A stretch of 64,000 nucleotides of DNA, taken from contig JAADJJ010000001.1 in assembly GCA_010092695.1 (NCBI GenBank), positions 2,294,001-2,358,000 on the forward strand, in the 5' to 3' direction. The position numbers were made by a program, and so were the translations under genes. Below, piece by piece: positions 1 to 8,416 of the stretch (position 1 is its first letter; every line of letters starts with the position of its first letter). Origin of the DNA: Enterobacteriaceae bacterium 4M9. GTDB lineage: Bacteria; Pseudomonadota; Gammaproteobacteria; Enterobacterales; Enterobacteriaceae. The notes beneath the pieces were generated by a model, which was not told the DNA's origin, searched no databases, and saw only the letters and a list, made by a program, of their open reading frames with translations.

Positions 1-478
1 AAAATTCACTCATGCGTAACACTTCCCGTAAAAAGAGAGCGCTTTTGCAGGCACCACGAAGCACACCTGCATTCGCCGGGGTAAAATACCAGGTCTACAA
101 TAAAGCGTCGTTGTTATTAATCCCTGACCAGAGACCAAATGATGTCCCGCTAAGATTAGGATAAAATTAAGACGGCGCATTATGATAATGAAAATATAAT
201 AATTAGTCTCACGTTCTCTTTACGTGTACGCATTTCGCTACGCGTGGCAAGGAGTAAAAGACTGGGAAATTAAACAGCTCATCAACAGTAATGTTATTTT
301 TAATTGAACTTTTTACGCTGAATAATAACCGGAGAATATATCGAATTGGCTCGTTGCGCTATTTTATCTGGAGTTAGTAAGTTCCGATAAATGAAAAATA
401 ATAGCTTGTTGATGGAATGTTTAGCGTTTCGTTTACGAAGCCAGCTGTTTTTTAGAAAATTCTCAAAGCGGCAATAAT
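1..478. other. Intergenic region downstream of nth
   Basis: This AT-rich stretch lies beyond the nth terminator and holds no convincing gene. In E. coli the peptide transporter gene dtpA follows nth in the same direction, so this is probably the upstream region of whatever gene lies to the left. At the extreme edge the minus strand reads a GGAAGTG motif followed seven bases later by an ATG at 13-11, which could be the start of that gene. Only four codons are inside the window, so I do not call it. Confidence 0.4.
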
Positions 479-514
479 GAAAAAGGCCGGGCAACAACAT
501 GCACGGCCTTTTTC
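479..514 (-). terminator. Rho-independent terminator after nth
   Basis: Perfect 11-bp inverted repeat (gaaaaaggccg / cggcctttttc) with a 14-nt loop. It ends in a T tract on either strand, so it can act in both directions. It sits 36 bp past the nth stop codon and closes the rsx-nth operon. Confidence 0.85.
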
Positions 515-549
515 AATGTTAAATGTCATTGTGCAGCGTAGGTATGAGA

Positions 550-1191
550 TTATGGGATGTACTGTTCCTTGTCGCGGAACTCGCACAAATCTTCTATCAG
601 GCATGAGCCGCAGCGCGGCTTACGGGCGATGCAGGTGTAACGACCGTGCAAAATCAGCCAGTGGTGACAGTCCACTTTAAACTCGGCAGGCACCACCTTC
701 AGCAGCTTCTCTTCGACTTGCTCGACGTTTTTGCCTGGGGCAAAGTTTGTGCGGTTGCAGACGCGAAAAATATGCGTATCCACAGCAATCGTCGGCCAGC
801 CAAAAGCGGTGTTGAGGACCACGTTTGCGGTTTTGCGCCCAACACCCGGCAGTGCTTCCAGCGCAGCACGGTCTTCCGGCACTTCGCCGCCATGTAGCTC
901 AATCAGCATGCGACAGGTCTTAATCACGTTCTCGGCCTTGCTGTTAAACAAGCCAATGGTTTTGATGTAGTCCTTCACGCCGTCCACGCCAAGCGCGAGC
1001 ATGGCCTGCGGCGTATTCGCCACCGGATAGAGCCGGGCTGTGGCCTTGTTGACGCTCACATCCGTTGCCTGGGCTGATAACAGAACCGCAATCAGCAGTT
1101 CGAATGGCGAGGTAAAATTCAGCTCGGTAGTCGGGTGCGGATTGTTGTCCCGCAGCCGGGTGAGGATCTCCGTGCGTTTTGCCTTATTCAT
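550..1191 (-). CDS. nth: Endonuclease III (DNA glycosylase/AP lyase)
   Basis: Removes oxidised pyrimidines from DNA and cleaves the resulting abasic site by beta-elimination, in base excision repair. The 213-residue protein has the usual length. The helix-hairpin-helix motif LPGVGRKTANVV, which includes the catalytic lysine, is followed by the conserved aspartate in the VDTHIFRV segment. The C-terminus carries the 4Fe-4S ligand pattern C-X6-C-X2-C-X5-C (around residues 187-203). The start codon overlaps the end of rsxE by 4 bp, so nth is the last gene of the rsxABCDGE-nth operon and is probably translationally coupled. Nothing unusual is seen. Confidence 0.97.
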   Translation of the reverse strand: MNKAKRTEILTRLRDNNPHPTTELNFTSPFELLIAVLLSAQATDVSVNKATARLYPVANTPQAMLALGVDGVKDYIKTIGLFNSKAENVIKTCRMLIELHGGEVPEDRAALEALPGVGRKTANVVLNTAFGWPTIAVDTHIFRVCNRTNFAPGKNVEQVEEKLLKVVPAEFKVDCHHWLILHGRYTCIARKPRCGSCLIEDLCEFRDKEQYIP

Positions 1192-1877
1192 GATGCTTTC
1201 TCAGGGGTCCCTTCAATCACGCTACCTTGTGTCGCGCGTTTTGCTTTCATTTTCTCATCAATGAGGTATTTCACCGCCAGCATCAGCCCCAGGCCAATAA
1301 ACGCACCCGGTGGCAGCATCGCCAGCAGGAAGGGCGTGTCGGTATGGAACACTTCCACACGCAGTACTTTGGCCCAGTCACCCAGTAGCGAGTCGGCACC
1401 GTTAAATAGCGTACCATTGCCGAGGATCTCACGCATTGAGCCAAGTACAAACATGGCGCTGGTGGCACCCAGGCCGATAGCCAGCCCGTCCAGTGCGGAG
1501 TGAAACACGCCATTTTTTGCCGCGAAGGCTTCGGCGCGGCCTACCACGATGCAGTTGGTGACAATCAGTGGAATAAAAATGCCAAGCGACTGATACAGGC
1601 CAAACGCGTAAGCGTTGATCAGCATCTGGACCACGCTCACCACGGCGGCGATGATCATCACGTAGATAGGAATACGTACCGCAGGCGGCATCCAGCGGCG
1701 AAACGCCGAAATAGACAGGTTGGTGAGCGTCAGTACGAGCGTGGTGGCAAGCCCAAGACCGAGGGCATTAGTCGCCGTAGAGGTTACCGCCAGCAGCGGG
1801 CACATGCCCAACAGTTGCACCAGCGCCGAGTTATTTTTCCACAACCCATCGACAAAAATTTGTTTAATGCTGGTCAT
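1188..1877 (-). CDS. rsxE: Rsx/Rnf electron transport complex subunit E
   Basis: Integral inner-membrane subunit of the Rsx (Rnf-like) complex, which in E. coli uses reducing power to keep the SoxR iron-sulfur cluster reduced. The 229-residue protein is hydrophobic throughout, with about six membrane helices, and contains the family signature near its start (LVQLLGMCPLLAVTSTATNA). It is paralogous to RsxA. It overlaps rsxG by 4 bp upstream and nth by 4 bp downstream, a compact coupled operon. Confidence 0.96.
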   Translation of the reverse strand: MTSIKQIFVDGLWKNNSALVQLLGMCPLLAVTSTATNALGLGLATTLVLTLTNLSISAFRRWMPPAVRIPIYVMIIAAVVSVVQMLINAYAFGLYQSLGIFIPLIVTNCIVVGRAEAFAAKNGVFHSALDGLAIGLGATSAMFVLGSMREILGNGTLFNGADSLLGDWAKVLRVEVFHTDTPFLLAMLPPGAFIGLGLMLAVKYLIDEKMKAKRATQGSVIEGTPEKAS

Positions 1878-2500
1878 TGGCGTTCTCCACAGGTCGCGAG
1901 ACTGTTGAACTGCTCAGGCAGCGTTTGTGCATACAGGCCGGCGCGCTTCACGGCGTTGACAATGGCGCGCGGGGTAATGGTTGCACCGGTGAACTGGTCA
2001 AACTGGCCGCCGTCTTTTTTCACCGCCCAGCGGCTGTCGTTCGCACCGGTAATGTGTTGTCCGGCAAAGCCGGTTATCCAGTCGCTGATACGAAGCTCAA
2101 TCTTATCGCCCAGCCCTGGTGTTTCGTGGTGTTCCGTCACGCGCACACCGAGCACGGTTCCCGTGAAATCCGCCCCAACCAGCAACCGGATAGCGCCGGA
2201 ATAACCATCCGGAGCCGTCGTTTCCATGATGACACCCACGGGCTGTTCGCCCTTACTTACCACGAACAGGCGGTGCTCACCAGTGCCAAGCTGCGGGTTC
2301 CTCACCACGTAGCAGCTTTGCTGAGGGTCGTTATCGTAGAGCTCAGGTGGAACAACCTGGTCGAACAGTTGTTTTTGCTGTATCGCGCTTTGCTGGGCAA
2401 TCGTATTTTTGGTGAGTTCGTTGACCACGGCGGTGAGGGCGGTAGTCAGTGCGGCGAACACGGCCAGCGTAACGCCGTGTTTGCGAAGTGTCTTCAGCAT
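1874..2500 (-). CDS. rsxG: Rsx/Rnf complex subunit G, covalent flavoprotein
   Basis: Periplasm-facing flavin subunit of the Rsx complex with one N-terminal membrane anchor (about residues 9-28). The C-terminal motif FTGATITPRAIV holds the threonine to which FMN is attached by a phosphoester bond in the RnfG/NqrC family. Length is 208 residues, near the E. coli 206. It follows rsxD after a 9-bp gap and overlaps rsxE. Confidence 0.95.
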   Translation of the reverse strand: MLKTLRKHGVTLAVFAALTTALTAVVNELTKNTIAQQSAIQQKQLFDQVVPPELYDNDPQQSCYVVRNPQLGTGEHRLFVVSKGEQPVGVIMETTAPDGYSGAIRLLVGADFTGTVLGVRVTEHHETPGLGDKIELRISDWITGFAGQHITGANDSRWAVKKDGGQFDQFTGATITPRAIVNAVKRAGLYAQTLPEQFNSLATCGERQ

Positions 2501-2509
2501 GGCGTCTCC

Positions 2510-3562
2510 TTAGCGGTGCCCGTAAACCCGCGGGCGGGTGTAGTAGTCAATCAGCGGCACGGTAATGTTGGCAAGCAGTACAGCAAAAGCCACACCGTCC
2601 GGGTAGCCGCCCCAGGTGCGAATCAGCCACACCAGCAGTCCGGCCAGCGCGCCGAAGATCAGGCGGCCACGGTTGGTGGTGGAAGCGGTCACCGGGTCGG
2701 TAAGAATAAAGAAGGCACCCAGCATGGTGGCACCTGAAAACAGATGAATCAGCGGTGAGGCGCAGGTTTCGGGGGCCAGCAGCCAGCCAAGCGTGGAGCA
2801 CACCAGCAGCGAGGTGATAAACGCCAGCGGAATGTGCCAGCGAATGGTGCCACGCCACAGCAGGAATGCGCCGCCAGCCAGGTAAGCGAGATTGACCCAC
2901 TGCCAGCCGATGCCGGCCAGCACGCCACCGTAGACAGGCGACTGTAACAGCTGCTCTGCCGTGCGACCCGCGTGCAGTCCGGTTTTAAAGGTATCAAGCG
3001 GAGTGGCCTGGCTGATGCCATCCACACCCATACGTAGCGCATCCATTGTCATGCCACTGCTGGTATGGCCGGTGAAAATAACAGCCAGCGCATCAAGAAA
3101 TCCAGGCGGCGTTGCGGCAAGTGACTGCGGAGGGAGCCAACTGGTCATTTGAACGGGAAAGGAAATCAACAGCACAACGTAGCCGACCATCGCCGGGTTA
3201 AACGGGTTATTACCCAGCCCGCCATAGAGTTGTTTGGCGATAATCACGGCAAACACCGTGCCCAGAATCGCCATCCACCACGGTGCAAGCGGTGGAATGC
3301 TGATGCCCAGCAGCAGGCCAGTTAACAGTGCTGAGTTGTCAGCAAGCACGGCACCAGCGGCTTGCTTGCGAAGCCTGATAACCAGAGCCTCAGCAGCGAT
3401 GGCGCTGAGCACACCCAGCAACAGTTGAATGAGGGTTCCCCAGCCGAAAAAGCCCGTCTGCACAGCGATACCAGGTATGGCGGCCAGTGTCACCAGCATC
3501 ATGATGCGCGATGTCTGGCGCTGGTTGTGGGTATAAGGGGAGCTTGCGATTCTGAAAACCAT
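2510..3562 (-). CDS. rsxD: Rsx/Rnf complex subunit D, membrane flavoprotein
   Basis: Polytopic inner-membrane subunit (350 residues, about nine to ten helices) that carries covalent FMN. The attachment motif SQATP is present with Thr at residue 187, the position reported for E. coli RsxD. The conserved GNNPFNPAMVGYV loop and the C-terminal TDPVTAST segment are also intact. The start directly abuts the end of rsxC. Confidence 0.96.
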   Translation of the reverse strand: MVFRIASSPYTHNQRQTSRIMMLVTLAAIPGIAVQTGFFGWGTLIQLLLGVLSAIAAEALVIRLRKQAAGAVLADNSALLTGLLLGISIPPLAPWWMAILGTVFAVIIAKQLYGGLGNNPFNPAMVGYVVLLISFPVQMTSWLPPQSLAATPPGFLDALAVIFTGHTSSGMTMDALRMGVDGISQATPLDTFKTGLHAGRTAEQLLQSPVYGGVLAGIGWQWVNLAYLAGGAFLLWRGTIRWHIPLAFITSLLVCSTLGWLLAPETCASPLIHLFSGATMLGAFFILTDPVTASTTNRGRLIFGALAGLLVWLIRTWGGYPDGVAFAVLLANITVPLIDYYTRPRVYGHR

Positions 3563-5896
3563 TTATTCCTCGTGAATCACGGTGCGTTCGGCCTTGCGCG
3601 CTTTGGCGCGGGCAATGGCGGCTTCGACCGCAGCTTTGCGCGGGTCGATGGGCGGTGCGGTTGTCTCTTCAGGCTGCGCGGTAGCGCCTGTGTTTTGCGC
3701 CTGTACCTCAGCACTGCCTTCTGCCTGCTGTACGGCCTTGCGCGCTTTGGCGCGGGCAATGGCGGCTTCGACCGCAGCTTTGCGCGGGTCGATGGGCGGT
3801 GCGGTTGTCTCTTCAGGCTGCGCGGCGGCGTCTGTGATCTGCGACTGTGCCTCGGCACTGCCTTCTGCCTGCTGTGCAGCCTTGCGCGCTTTAGCGCGGG
3901 CAATGGCGGCTTCAACCGCAGCTTTGCGCGGGTCGATGGGCGGTGCGGTTGTCTCTTCAGGCTGCGCGGCAGCGCCTGTGTTTTGCGCCTGTACCTCGCC
4001 AGCGCCTTCTGCCTGCTGTGCAGCTTTGCGCGCTTTAGCGCGGGCAATAGCGGCTTCAACCGCAGCTTTGCGCGGGTCGATGGGCGGTGCGGTTGTCTCT
4101 TCAGGCTGCACGGCGGCGTCTGTGTTTTGCGCCTGTACCTCAGTACCGCCTTCTGCCTGCTGTGCAGCTTTGCGCGCTTTGGCGCGGGCAATAGCCGCTT
4201 CGACGGCTGATTTACGTGGATCGTTTTGCTCGTCGGTGTGGGCTTGTGCGCTATTCGTCACCTGCAGCGCTTTTTCTGCCTGGCGCGCTCTGGCCTCGGC
4301 TTTGCGTGCTTCACGAGCCGCTATCATCGCGCTGTTGTCAGGTTTTGAGCCTGCCGCAATTTCAATGGTTGCTGTCGCATCTGCCTTTTTAGTGCGAATG
4401 CGTGCCAGCGCGGCTGCAATAGCGTCTTTGTCCGTATCGCCAGGCTGGGCAGCGGCCTGCTTGTGGCGGCTGGCGCGAGCGGCTTTCTCGCGCTCAAGGC
4501 GGGCCTGGCGGGCTTCAAAGCGCTCTTTTGCCTCGGCAGCACGGCGGGCTTCATCGTCAATGGCGCGAATCTCGGCCTTCTCCTGGCGAAAGTACTGCAC
4601 CAGTGGGATGTTGCTTGGGCAAACCCAGGCGCAGGCACCGCACTCAATGCAGTCAGCCAGATTGTGCGCTGTTGCCTTGTCGTGCTGTTGGCCTTTGCTG
4701 AACCAGTAGAGTTGTTGTGGCAGTAGGTCTGCCGGGCAGGCGTCGGCGCAGGCGCTACAGCGGATGCAGCCCTGTTCCTCAGGCGTTTCGCCCATTTCAC
4801 TGGCTGAGGGAGACAGCAGACAGTTGGAGATTTTTACCACCGGCACATCGAGTGTCGGCAGGGTAAAGCCCATCAGCGGGCCACCCATAATGACAAGCTG
4901 CTGTTTGGTAGGGCGCAGACCGGCAAAATCGAGCAGGTGGCGCACAGGCGTACCAAGACGCGCCCAGACGTTACCCGGGCGCGCGACGGATTCCCCGGTC
5001 AGCGTCACCACGCGCTCGGTTAGCGGCTCGCCATCGATGACCGCGCGCTTAATCGCATAAGCGGTGCCAACGTTTTGCATCAGCACGCCAATATCCGATG
5101 AGCGGCCGCCGTGCGGCACCTGCTTGCCGGTGAGAATTTGCGTGAGCTGTTTTGCACCGCCAGACGGATATTTGGTCGGGATGACGCGCAGGCGGATATC
5201 GTGGGAATCTGCCAGTACCGCACGCAGCATCGAAATCGCCTGCGGTTTGTTATCTTCAATACCGATGAGCGTTTCACGTGGCTGGAGAATATGCGCCAGT
5301 ATGCGAATCCCTTCCACAACCTGTGCGGCGCAGTCCTGCATCAGCCTGTCGTCAGCGGTGATGTAAGGCTCACACTCTGCGGCATTAATAATCAGCGTGG
5401 TGATGTTGCTGCCACCACCGCGCAGTTTCACGCCGGTAGGGAAGCCTGCACCGCCCAGCCCGGCCACGCCGTACTGGTGGATACGCTCAATCAGCGCTTC
5501 GCGGCTCTGGCAGCGATAATCTTCCATGCGTTCGCGATCGAACCAGCGGTCTTCACCGTCGGCGTCGATAACCGCGCACAGCTCCGCCAGCCCGGAAGGG
5601 TGCGCGGTGGTGTGTGGCTCAATCGCCACCACGGTGCCCGACGTAGGAGCGTGAATCGGCAGCATTCGGCCGCCGCCGCGGGTCAGCGGTTGGCCGCGCA
5701 GCACATGTTCACCTACGCTCACGCACGGTTCACCCTCAAGGCCTAGGTGTTGCTTGAGCGGCAGAATAAAGCGGGTTGGCAGCGGCACCTGGCGCAGCGG
5801 CGTACCGCTGGACTGGGTTTTCATTTCAGGTGGGTGAATACCGCCGTGAAAGTCCCAGAGTTTCTCTTTTCTGAACGCGGAAAATATCTTAAGCAT
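3563..5896 (-). CDS. rsxC: Rsx/Rnf complex subunit C, Fe-S/NADH-dehydrogenase-like, with repeat tail
   Basis: Peripheral electron-input subunit of the Rsx complex. Residues 1 to about 360 form the NuoF-like NAD(H)/flavin-binding part (LGGAGFPTGVKL, NAAECEPYIT). Two 4Fe-4S motifs follow (CIRCSACADACP and CIECGACAWVCP, about residues 375-430). The remaining third is a charged, alanine-rich tail made of a 48-residue unit (IDPRKAAVEAAIARAKARK then a Gln/Glu-rich linker) repeated four to five times. The protein has 777 residues against about 740 in E. coli, the difference lying in this tail. It overlaps rsxB by 8 bp. The repeats open long spurious frames on the other strand. Confidence 0.96.
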   Translation of the reverse strand: MLKIFSAFRKEKLWDFHGGIHPPEMKTQSSGTPLRQVPLPTRFILPLKQHLGLEGEPCVSVGEHVLRGQPLTRGGGRMLPIHAPTSGTVVAIEPHTTAHPSGLAELCAVIDADGEDRWFDRERMEDYRCQSREALIERIHQYGVAGLGGAGFPTGVKLRGGGSNITTLIINAAECEPYITADDRLMQDCAAQVVEGIRILAHILQPRETLIGIEDNKPQAISMLRAVLADSHDIRLRVIPTKYPSGGAKQLTQILTGKQVPHGGRSSDIGVLMQNVGTAYAIKRAVIDGEPLTERVVTLTGESVARPGNVWARLGTPVRHLLDFAGLRPTKQQLVIMGGPLMGFTLPTLDVPVVKISNCLLSPSASEMGETPEEQGCIRCSACADACPADLLPQQLYWFSKGQQHDKATAHNLADCIECGACAWVCPSNIPLVQYFRQEKAEIRAIDDEARRAAEAKERFEARQARLEREKAARASRHKQAAAQPGDTDKDAIAAALARIRTKKADATATIEIAAGSKPDNSAMIAAREARKAEARARQAEKALQVTNSAQAHTDEQNDPRKSAVEAAIARAKARKAAQQAEGGTEVQAQNTDAAVQPEETTAPPIDPRKAAVEAAIARAKARKAAQQAEGAGEVQAQNTGAAAQPEETTAPPIDPRKAAVEAAIARAKARKAAQQAEGSAEAQSQITDAAAQPEETTAPPIDPRKAAVEAAIARAKARKAVQQAEGSAEVQAQNTGATAQPEETTAPPIDPRKAAVEAAIARAKARKAERTVIHEE
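3591..4220 (-). repeat. 144-bp in-frame tandem repeat in rsxC
   Basis: About 4.4 copies of a 144-bp unit, with equivalent positions at 3591, 3735, 3879, 4023 and 4167 (or 3639, 3783, 3927 and 4071 for the cgcgggtcg landmark). The spacing is exactly 144 bp each time, so the 48-residue protein period is preserved. Copies differ by only a few bases, which points to recent duplication or gene conversion and makes copy number likely to vary between strains. Confidence 0.95.
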
Positions 5897-6467
5897 GTTG
5901 TTCCGTCGTGATTACGCGCACGGGAATGGTCTGCAAATCCCACTTCCAGGTGTCGGGAGTTTGCGCGACAGGGCGCAGTTCAATGCACTGTGTGGGGCAG
6001 GGGTCGACGCACAGGTTACAGCCCGTGCATAAATCGCTGACGACAGTATGCATGGCACGCGTTGCGCCAACGATGGCGTCCACCGGGCAAGCCTGAATGC
6101 ACTTGGTGCAGCCAATGCAGTTAGCTTCATCAATAACGGCCAACATACGCACTGGTTCAGCGCCAGCACCGTCATCGCCAATGGGCTGAGGGTCAACGTT
6201 TAAAAGGGTCGCGATTTTGTTCATCACCGCTTCGCCGCCAGGGGCGCAGCGGTTAATGCGCTCGCCATTATTGCCAACCGCTTCGGCATAGGGGCGACAG
6301 CCGGGATAGCCGCACTGGCCGCACTGGCTCTGGGGCAGCAGGTCGTCAATTTTATCGACAATCGGGTCTTCTTCGACGGCAAAGCGGCGCGAGGCGTAAC
6401 CCAGCAACAGGCCAAACAGCAGCGACAGTATCGTGAGTACCGCAACGGCAATGGTTATCATGCTCAT
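5889..6467 (-). CDS. rsxB: Rsx/Rnf complex subunit B, ferredoxin-type
   Basis: Iron-sulfur subunit of the Rsx complex, 192 residues as in E. coli. An N-terminal membrane helix (about residues 4-26) is followed by the four-cysteine domain typical of RnfB (QSQCGQCGYPGCRPY plus a later Cys). Two 4Fe-4S ferredoxin motifs follow (CIGCTKCIQACPVDA and CTGCNLCVDPCP). Its stop shares one base with the rsxA end region and its own end overlaps rsxC by 8 bp. An alternative ATG lies two codons downstream of the chosen start. Confidence 0.96.
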   Translation of the reverse strand: MSMITIAVAVLTILSLLFGLLLGYASRRFAVEEDPIVDKIDDLLPQSQCGQCGYPGCRPYAEAVGNNGERINRCAPGGEAVMNKIATLLNVDPQPIGDDGAGAEPVRMLAVIDEANCIGCTKCIQACPVDAIVGATRAMHTVVSDLCTGCNLCVDPCPTQCIELRPVAQTPDTWKWDLQTIPVRVITTEQHA

Positions 6468-7048
6468 CAGAATTTCACCAGCCCGCTAAAACCCATAAAG
6501 GCAAGTGACATCAGACCGGCGGTAATGAGCGCAATAGCATTACCTTTAAACGGCGCAGGGACATCCGCAACCGCAAGGCGCTCACGAATCGAAGCGAACA
6601 GCACCATCACCAGAGAAAAGCCGACCGCAGCGGAAAAACCGTACAGCGCCGACTGTAAAAAGGAGTGGTTCAGGTTAATGCTAAGCAGCGCCACACCGAG
6701 AACGGCGCAGTTGGTGGTAATCAGCGGCAGGAAGATGCCCAACAGGCGATACAACGCCGGGCTGGTTTTGCGTACCACCATTTCGGTGAACTGCACCACA
6801 ACGGCGATAACCAGAATAAATGACATCGTGCGCAGGTAAACCAGTTCCAGCGGCACGAGAATCAGGTGATCAATCAGCCAGGAAAAGACGGTTGCCAGCG
6901 TCATCACAAACGTGGTGGCAAGCCCCATCCCGATGGCGGTTTCCAGTTTTTTCGATACACCCATAAACGGGCACAGGCCAAGGAACTTCACCAACACGAA
7001 GTTATTGACCAGCACAGTACCGATAAACAAAAGCAAGTAGTCTGACAT
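6467..7048 (-). CDS. rsxA: Rsx/Rnf complex subunit A
   Basis: First gene of the rsx operon and integral membrane subunit paralogous to RsxE, with six predicted helices. The FLGLCPFMGVSKKLETA and LPLITTNCAVLGVA segments are the conserved cores. Two ATGs are adjacent (7051 and 7048). The second gives 193 residues as in E. coli and better spacing from the AGGT upstream, so I use it. The operon promoter must lie in the roughly 70 bp between here and ydgK or within ydgK. Confidence 0.95.
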   Translation of the reverse strand: MSDYLLLFIGTVLVNNFVLVKFLGLCPFMGVSKKLETAIGMGLATTFVMTLATVFSWLIDHLILVPLELVYLRTMSFILVIAVVVQFTEMVVRKTSPALYRLLGIFLPLITTNCAVLGVALLSINLNHSFLQSALYGFSAAVGFSLVMVLFASIRERLAVADVPAPFKGNAIALITAGLMSLAFMGFSGLVKF

Positions 7049-7124
7049 CATTCGACCTGAATTAAAAAAAGCCGCCTATTATCGGATAAGTGGCGTGCGG
7101 CGACAACCGTACCTTATTTGCGGG

Positions 7125-7565
7125 CTAAGGATTAACAAATGTGGTCTTCACCCGCGAGGAATGGCGAAAATAGGGCGCCAGTAGTGCGGCAGCAATCAGC
7201 GGGAAAATGAGCTGACGCAGCGCGATATCATCCGTTACCGGCGTAAACGCAAACGATTTGAGCGCCAGCAGCACGCAAATAAGTAGCCAGAGAATATAGT
7301 GCTTTCTGACCAGGCGGCGGCGCTGGAAAAACGCCGCGCAGAGCCACAGGGTGTAGCACCACATCGCCAGCGCACAGGCAAGCGAGAGATACCACAGGAC
7401 CACCTGGGAGCCTGGCTGTAGGCTTAGTGCCGCGTGTGCCTTGGTGTTAGTGAGGGCGATACCAAACAGCACAAGGGCAATGGTGGAGCTCAGTAGTGTC
7501 AGCAACAACCAGGCGAGGGCTGCAAACAGCCAGCCGCCAATACGCGGCGTGTGCGTGGTGGTCAT
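7125..7565 (-). CDS. ydgK: YdgK family inner-membrane protein (DUF2569)
   Basis: Small inner-membrane protein of unknown function with four hydrophobic segments, 146 residues from the chosen start. The longer frame reaches 7676, but an ATG at 7565 is preceded by a strong GGAGG four bases upstream and gives the sequence MTTTHTPRIGGW, so that start is preferred. Location just upstream of rsxA matches E. coli. The N-terminal WLFAALAWLLLTLLSS segment is the first helix. Confidence 0.88.
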   Translation of the reverse strand: MTTTHTPRIGGWLFAALAWLLLTLLSSTIALVLFGIALTNTKAHAALSLQPGSQVVLWYLSLACALAMWCYTLWLCAAFFQRRRLVRKHYILWLLICVLLALKSFAFTPVTDDIALRQLIFPLIAAALLAPYFRHSSRVKTTFVNP

Positions 7566-7966
7566 TATTCCTCCGGGGTGCGGCAAACAGGCGGCGCAAC
7601 AGTGGCCGGGCGCGATTATAAGTAAATTCCAGGTATTCTGAAACCCACGCAGCGATGCGACTGCACGTACAGACAAACGAATGCTGCCGGCAGATTACTG
7701 CTGATAAGTTAAACGTCGGGCTGGAAGGCAGGTTGAGTAACGAACAGTACGCACTGCCGGGCGGCGTGGGAATAATGTGTTTTGCGCCGCTCAGGGAATG
7801 TTGGGTGTGTGCTTCAGAGTGATGCCGGGCAGGCTAGTTGCTGCCCGGCTATCATTTTTTCGGTCTTGTCGCGCAGGACATACACCGTCCTGGTTATTTG
7901 TGTCAGATGCGAGGTGTTTATGCGGGCAGGGTGAATATCCCCTGTTCTTATTCCGCTTACACAGCG
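7566..7966. other. 400-bp intergenic region between ydgK and cnu
   Basis: No coding frame here resembles a protein. It contains one clear plus-strand terminator (7824-7860) and the space where cnu transcription must end. No tRNA-like or repeat structure was recognised. Confidence 0.5.
7824..7860 (+). terminator. Orphan plus-strand rho-independent terminator
   Basis: Perfect 9-bp stem (gccgggcag / ctgcccggc) with an 8-nt loop, followed by atcatttttt. The T tract is only on the plus-strand side, whereas both neighbouring genes (ydgK, cnu) are on the minus strand. It therefore suits an unannotated plus-strand transcript starting in the ydgK upstream region. Confidence 0.6.
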
Positions 7967-8182
7967 CTACTGCACGTAATGCCAGACGGATTTGGGAACC
8001 TGTCCCGGGTCGAACAGACGCCCACCAGAAACCAGTTCAGCACGACGATGGTCGGCTGCCCGATACATATTAATAATCTCCTGGGTATTAGTCAGGGAAT
8101 AGTTAAGATGATCGAAAAGTTTCTCAAGGCTTTCAAGTGTGTTTATCTTGCGGAATTTTAATAAGTAATCAAAAACGGTCAT
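7967..8182 (-). CDS. cnu: Cnu/YdgT, Hha-family nucleoid protein
   Basis: 71-residue Hha/YmoA-family protein that partners with H-NS or StpA in gene silencing and in E. coli binds an oriC site. The sequence MTVFDYLLKFRKINTLESL and the C-terminal VSGGRLFDPGQVPKSVWHYVQ are nearly identical to E. coli Cnu. An in-frame ATG five codons upstream gives MDFTL before this Met; the family start is preferred, although neither has a strong ribosome-binding site. In E. coli blr lies just upstream, but no Blr-like frame is visible here. Confidence 0.94.
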   Translation of the reverse strand: MTVFDYLLKFRKINTLESLEKLFDHLNYSLTNTQEIINMYRAADHRRAELVSGGRLFDPGQVPKSVWHYVQ

Positions 8183-8416
8183 GAGGGTAAAATCCATTAT
8201 TCGTACAATAGTATTCTTCTTGCCATAGAAGCAGTGAATGATAAACGTAATGCGAGAGGGGTTATATCTAATTCGCTGAATAAAAAAAGAAATAAGAGTT
8301 TTCTTCCTCAGGTTCATTCCGGCCCGGCAGATGGTTAACCCGCTTAACTTTGCGAAGGATGTTACACAGATGTATGGTGTGTGTCGGCACGGGTAAAATT
8401 CACGAGAGGAAATCTA

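Noticed and set aside
300..500. 66-codon minus-strand frame after nth
   Set aside because: It begins within the nth terminator and has no ribosome-binding site or recognisable features.
3582..4709. Open frame of 375 codons on the plus strand, and others in further frames, opposite rsxC
   Set aside because: They follow the 144-bp repeat and alanine-rich bias of rsxC. No ribosome-binding site is present, and the rsxC protein on the other strand is unmistakable.
8183..8317. In-frame extension of cnu to a 116-codon protein
   Set aside because: The upstream residues have no Hha-family similarity, and the 71-residue form matches E. coli Cnu end to end.
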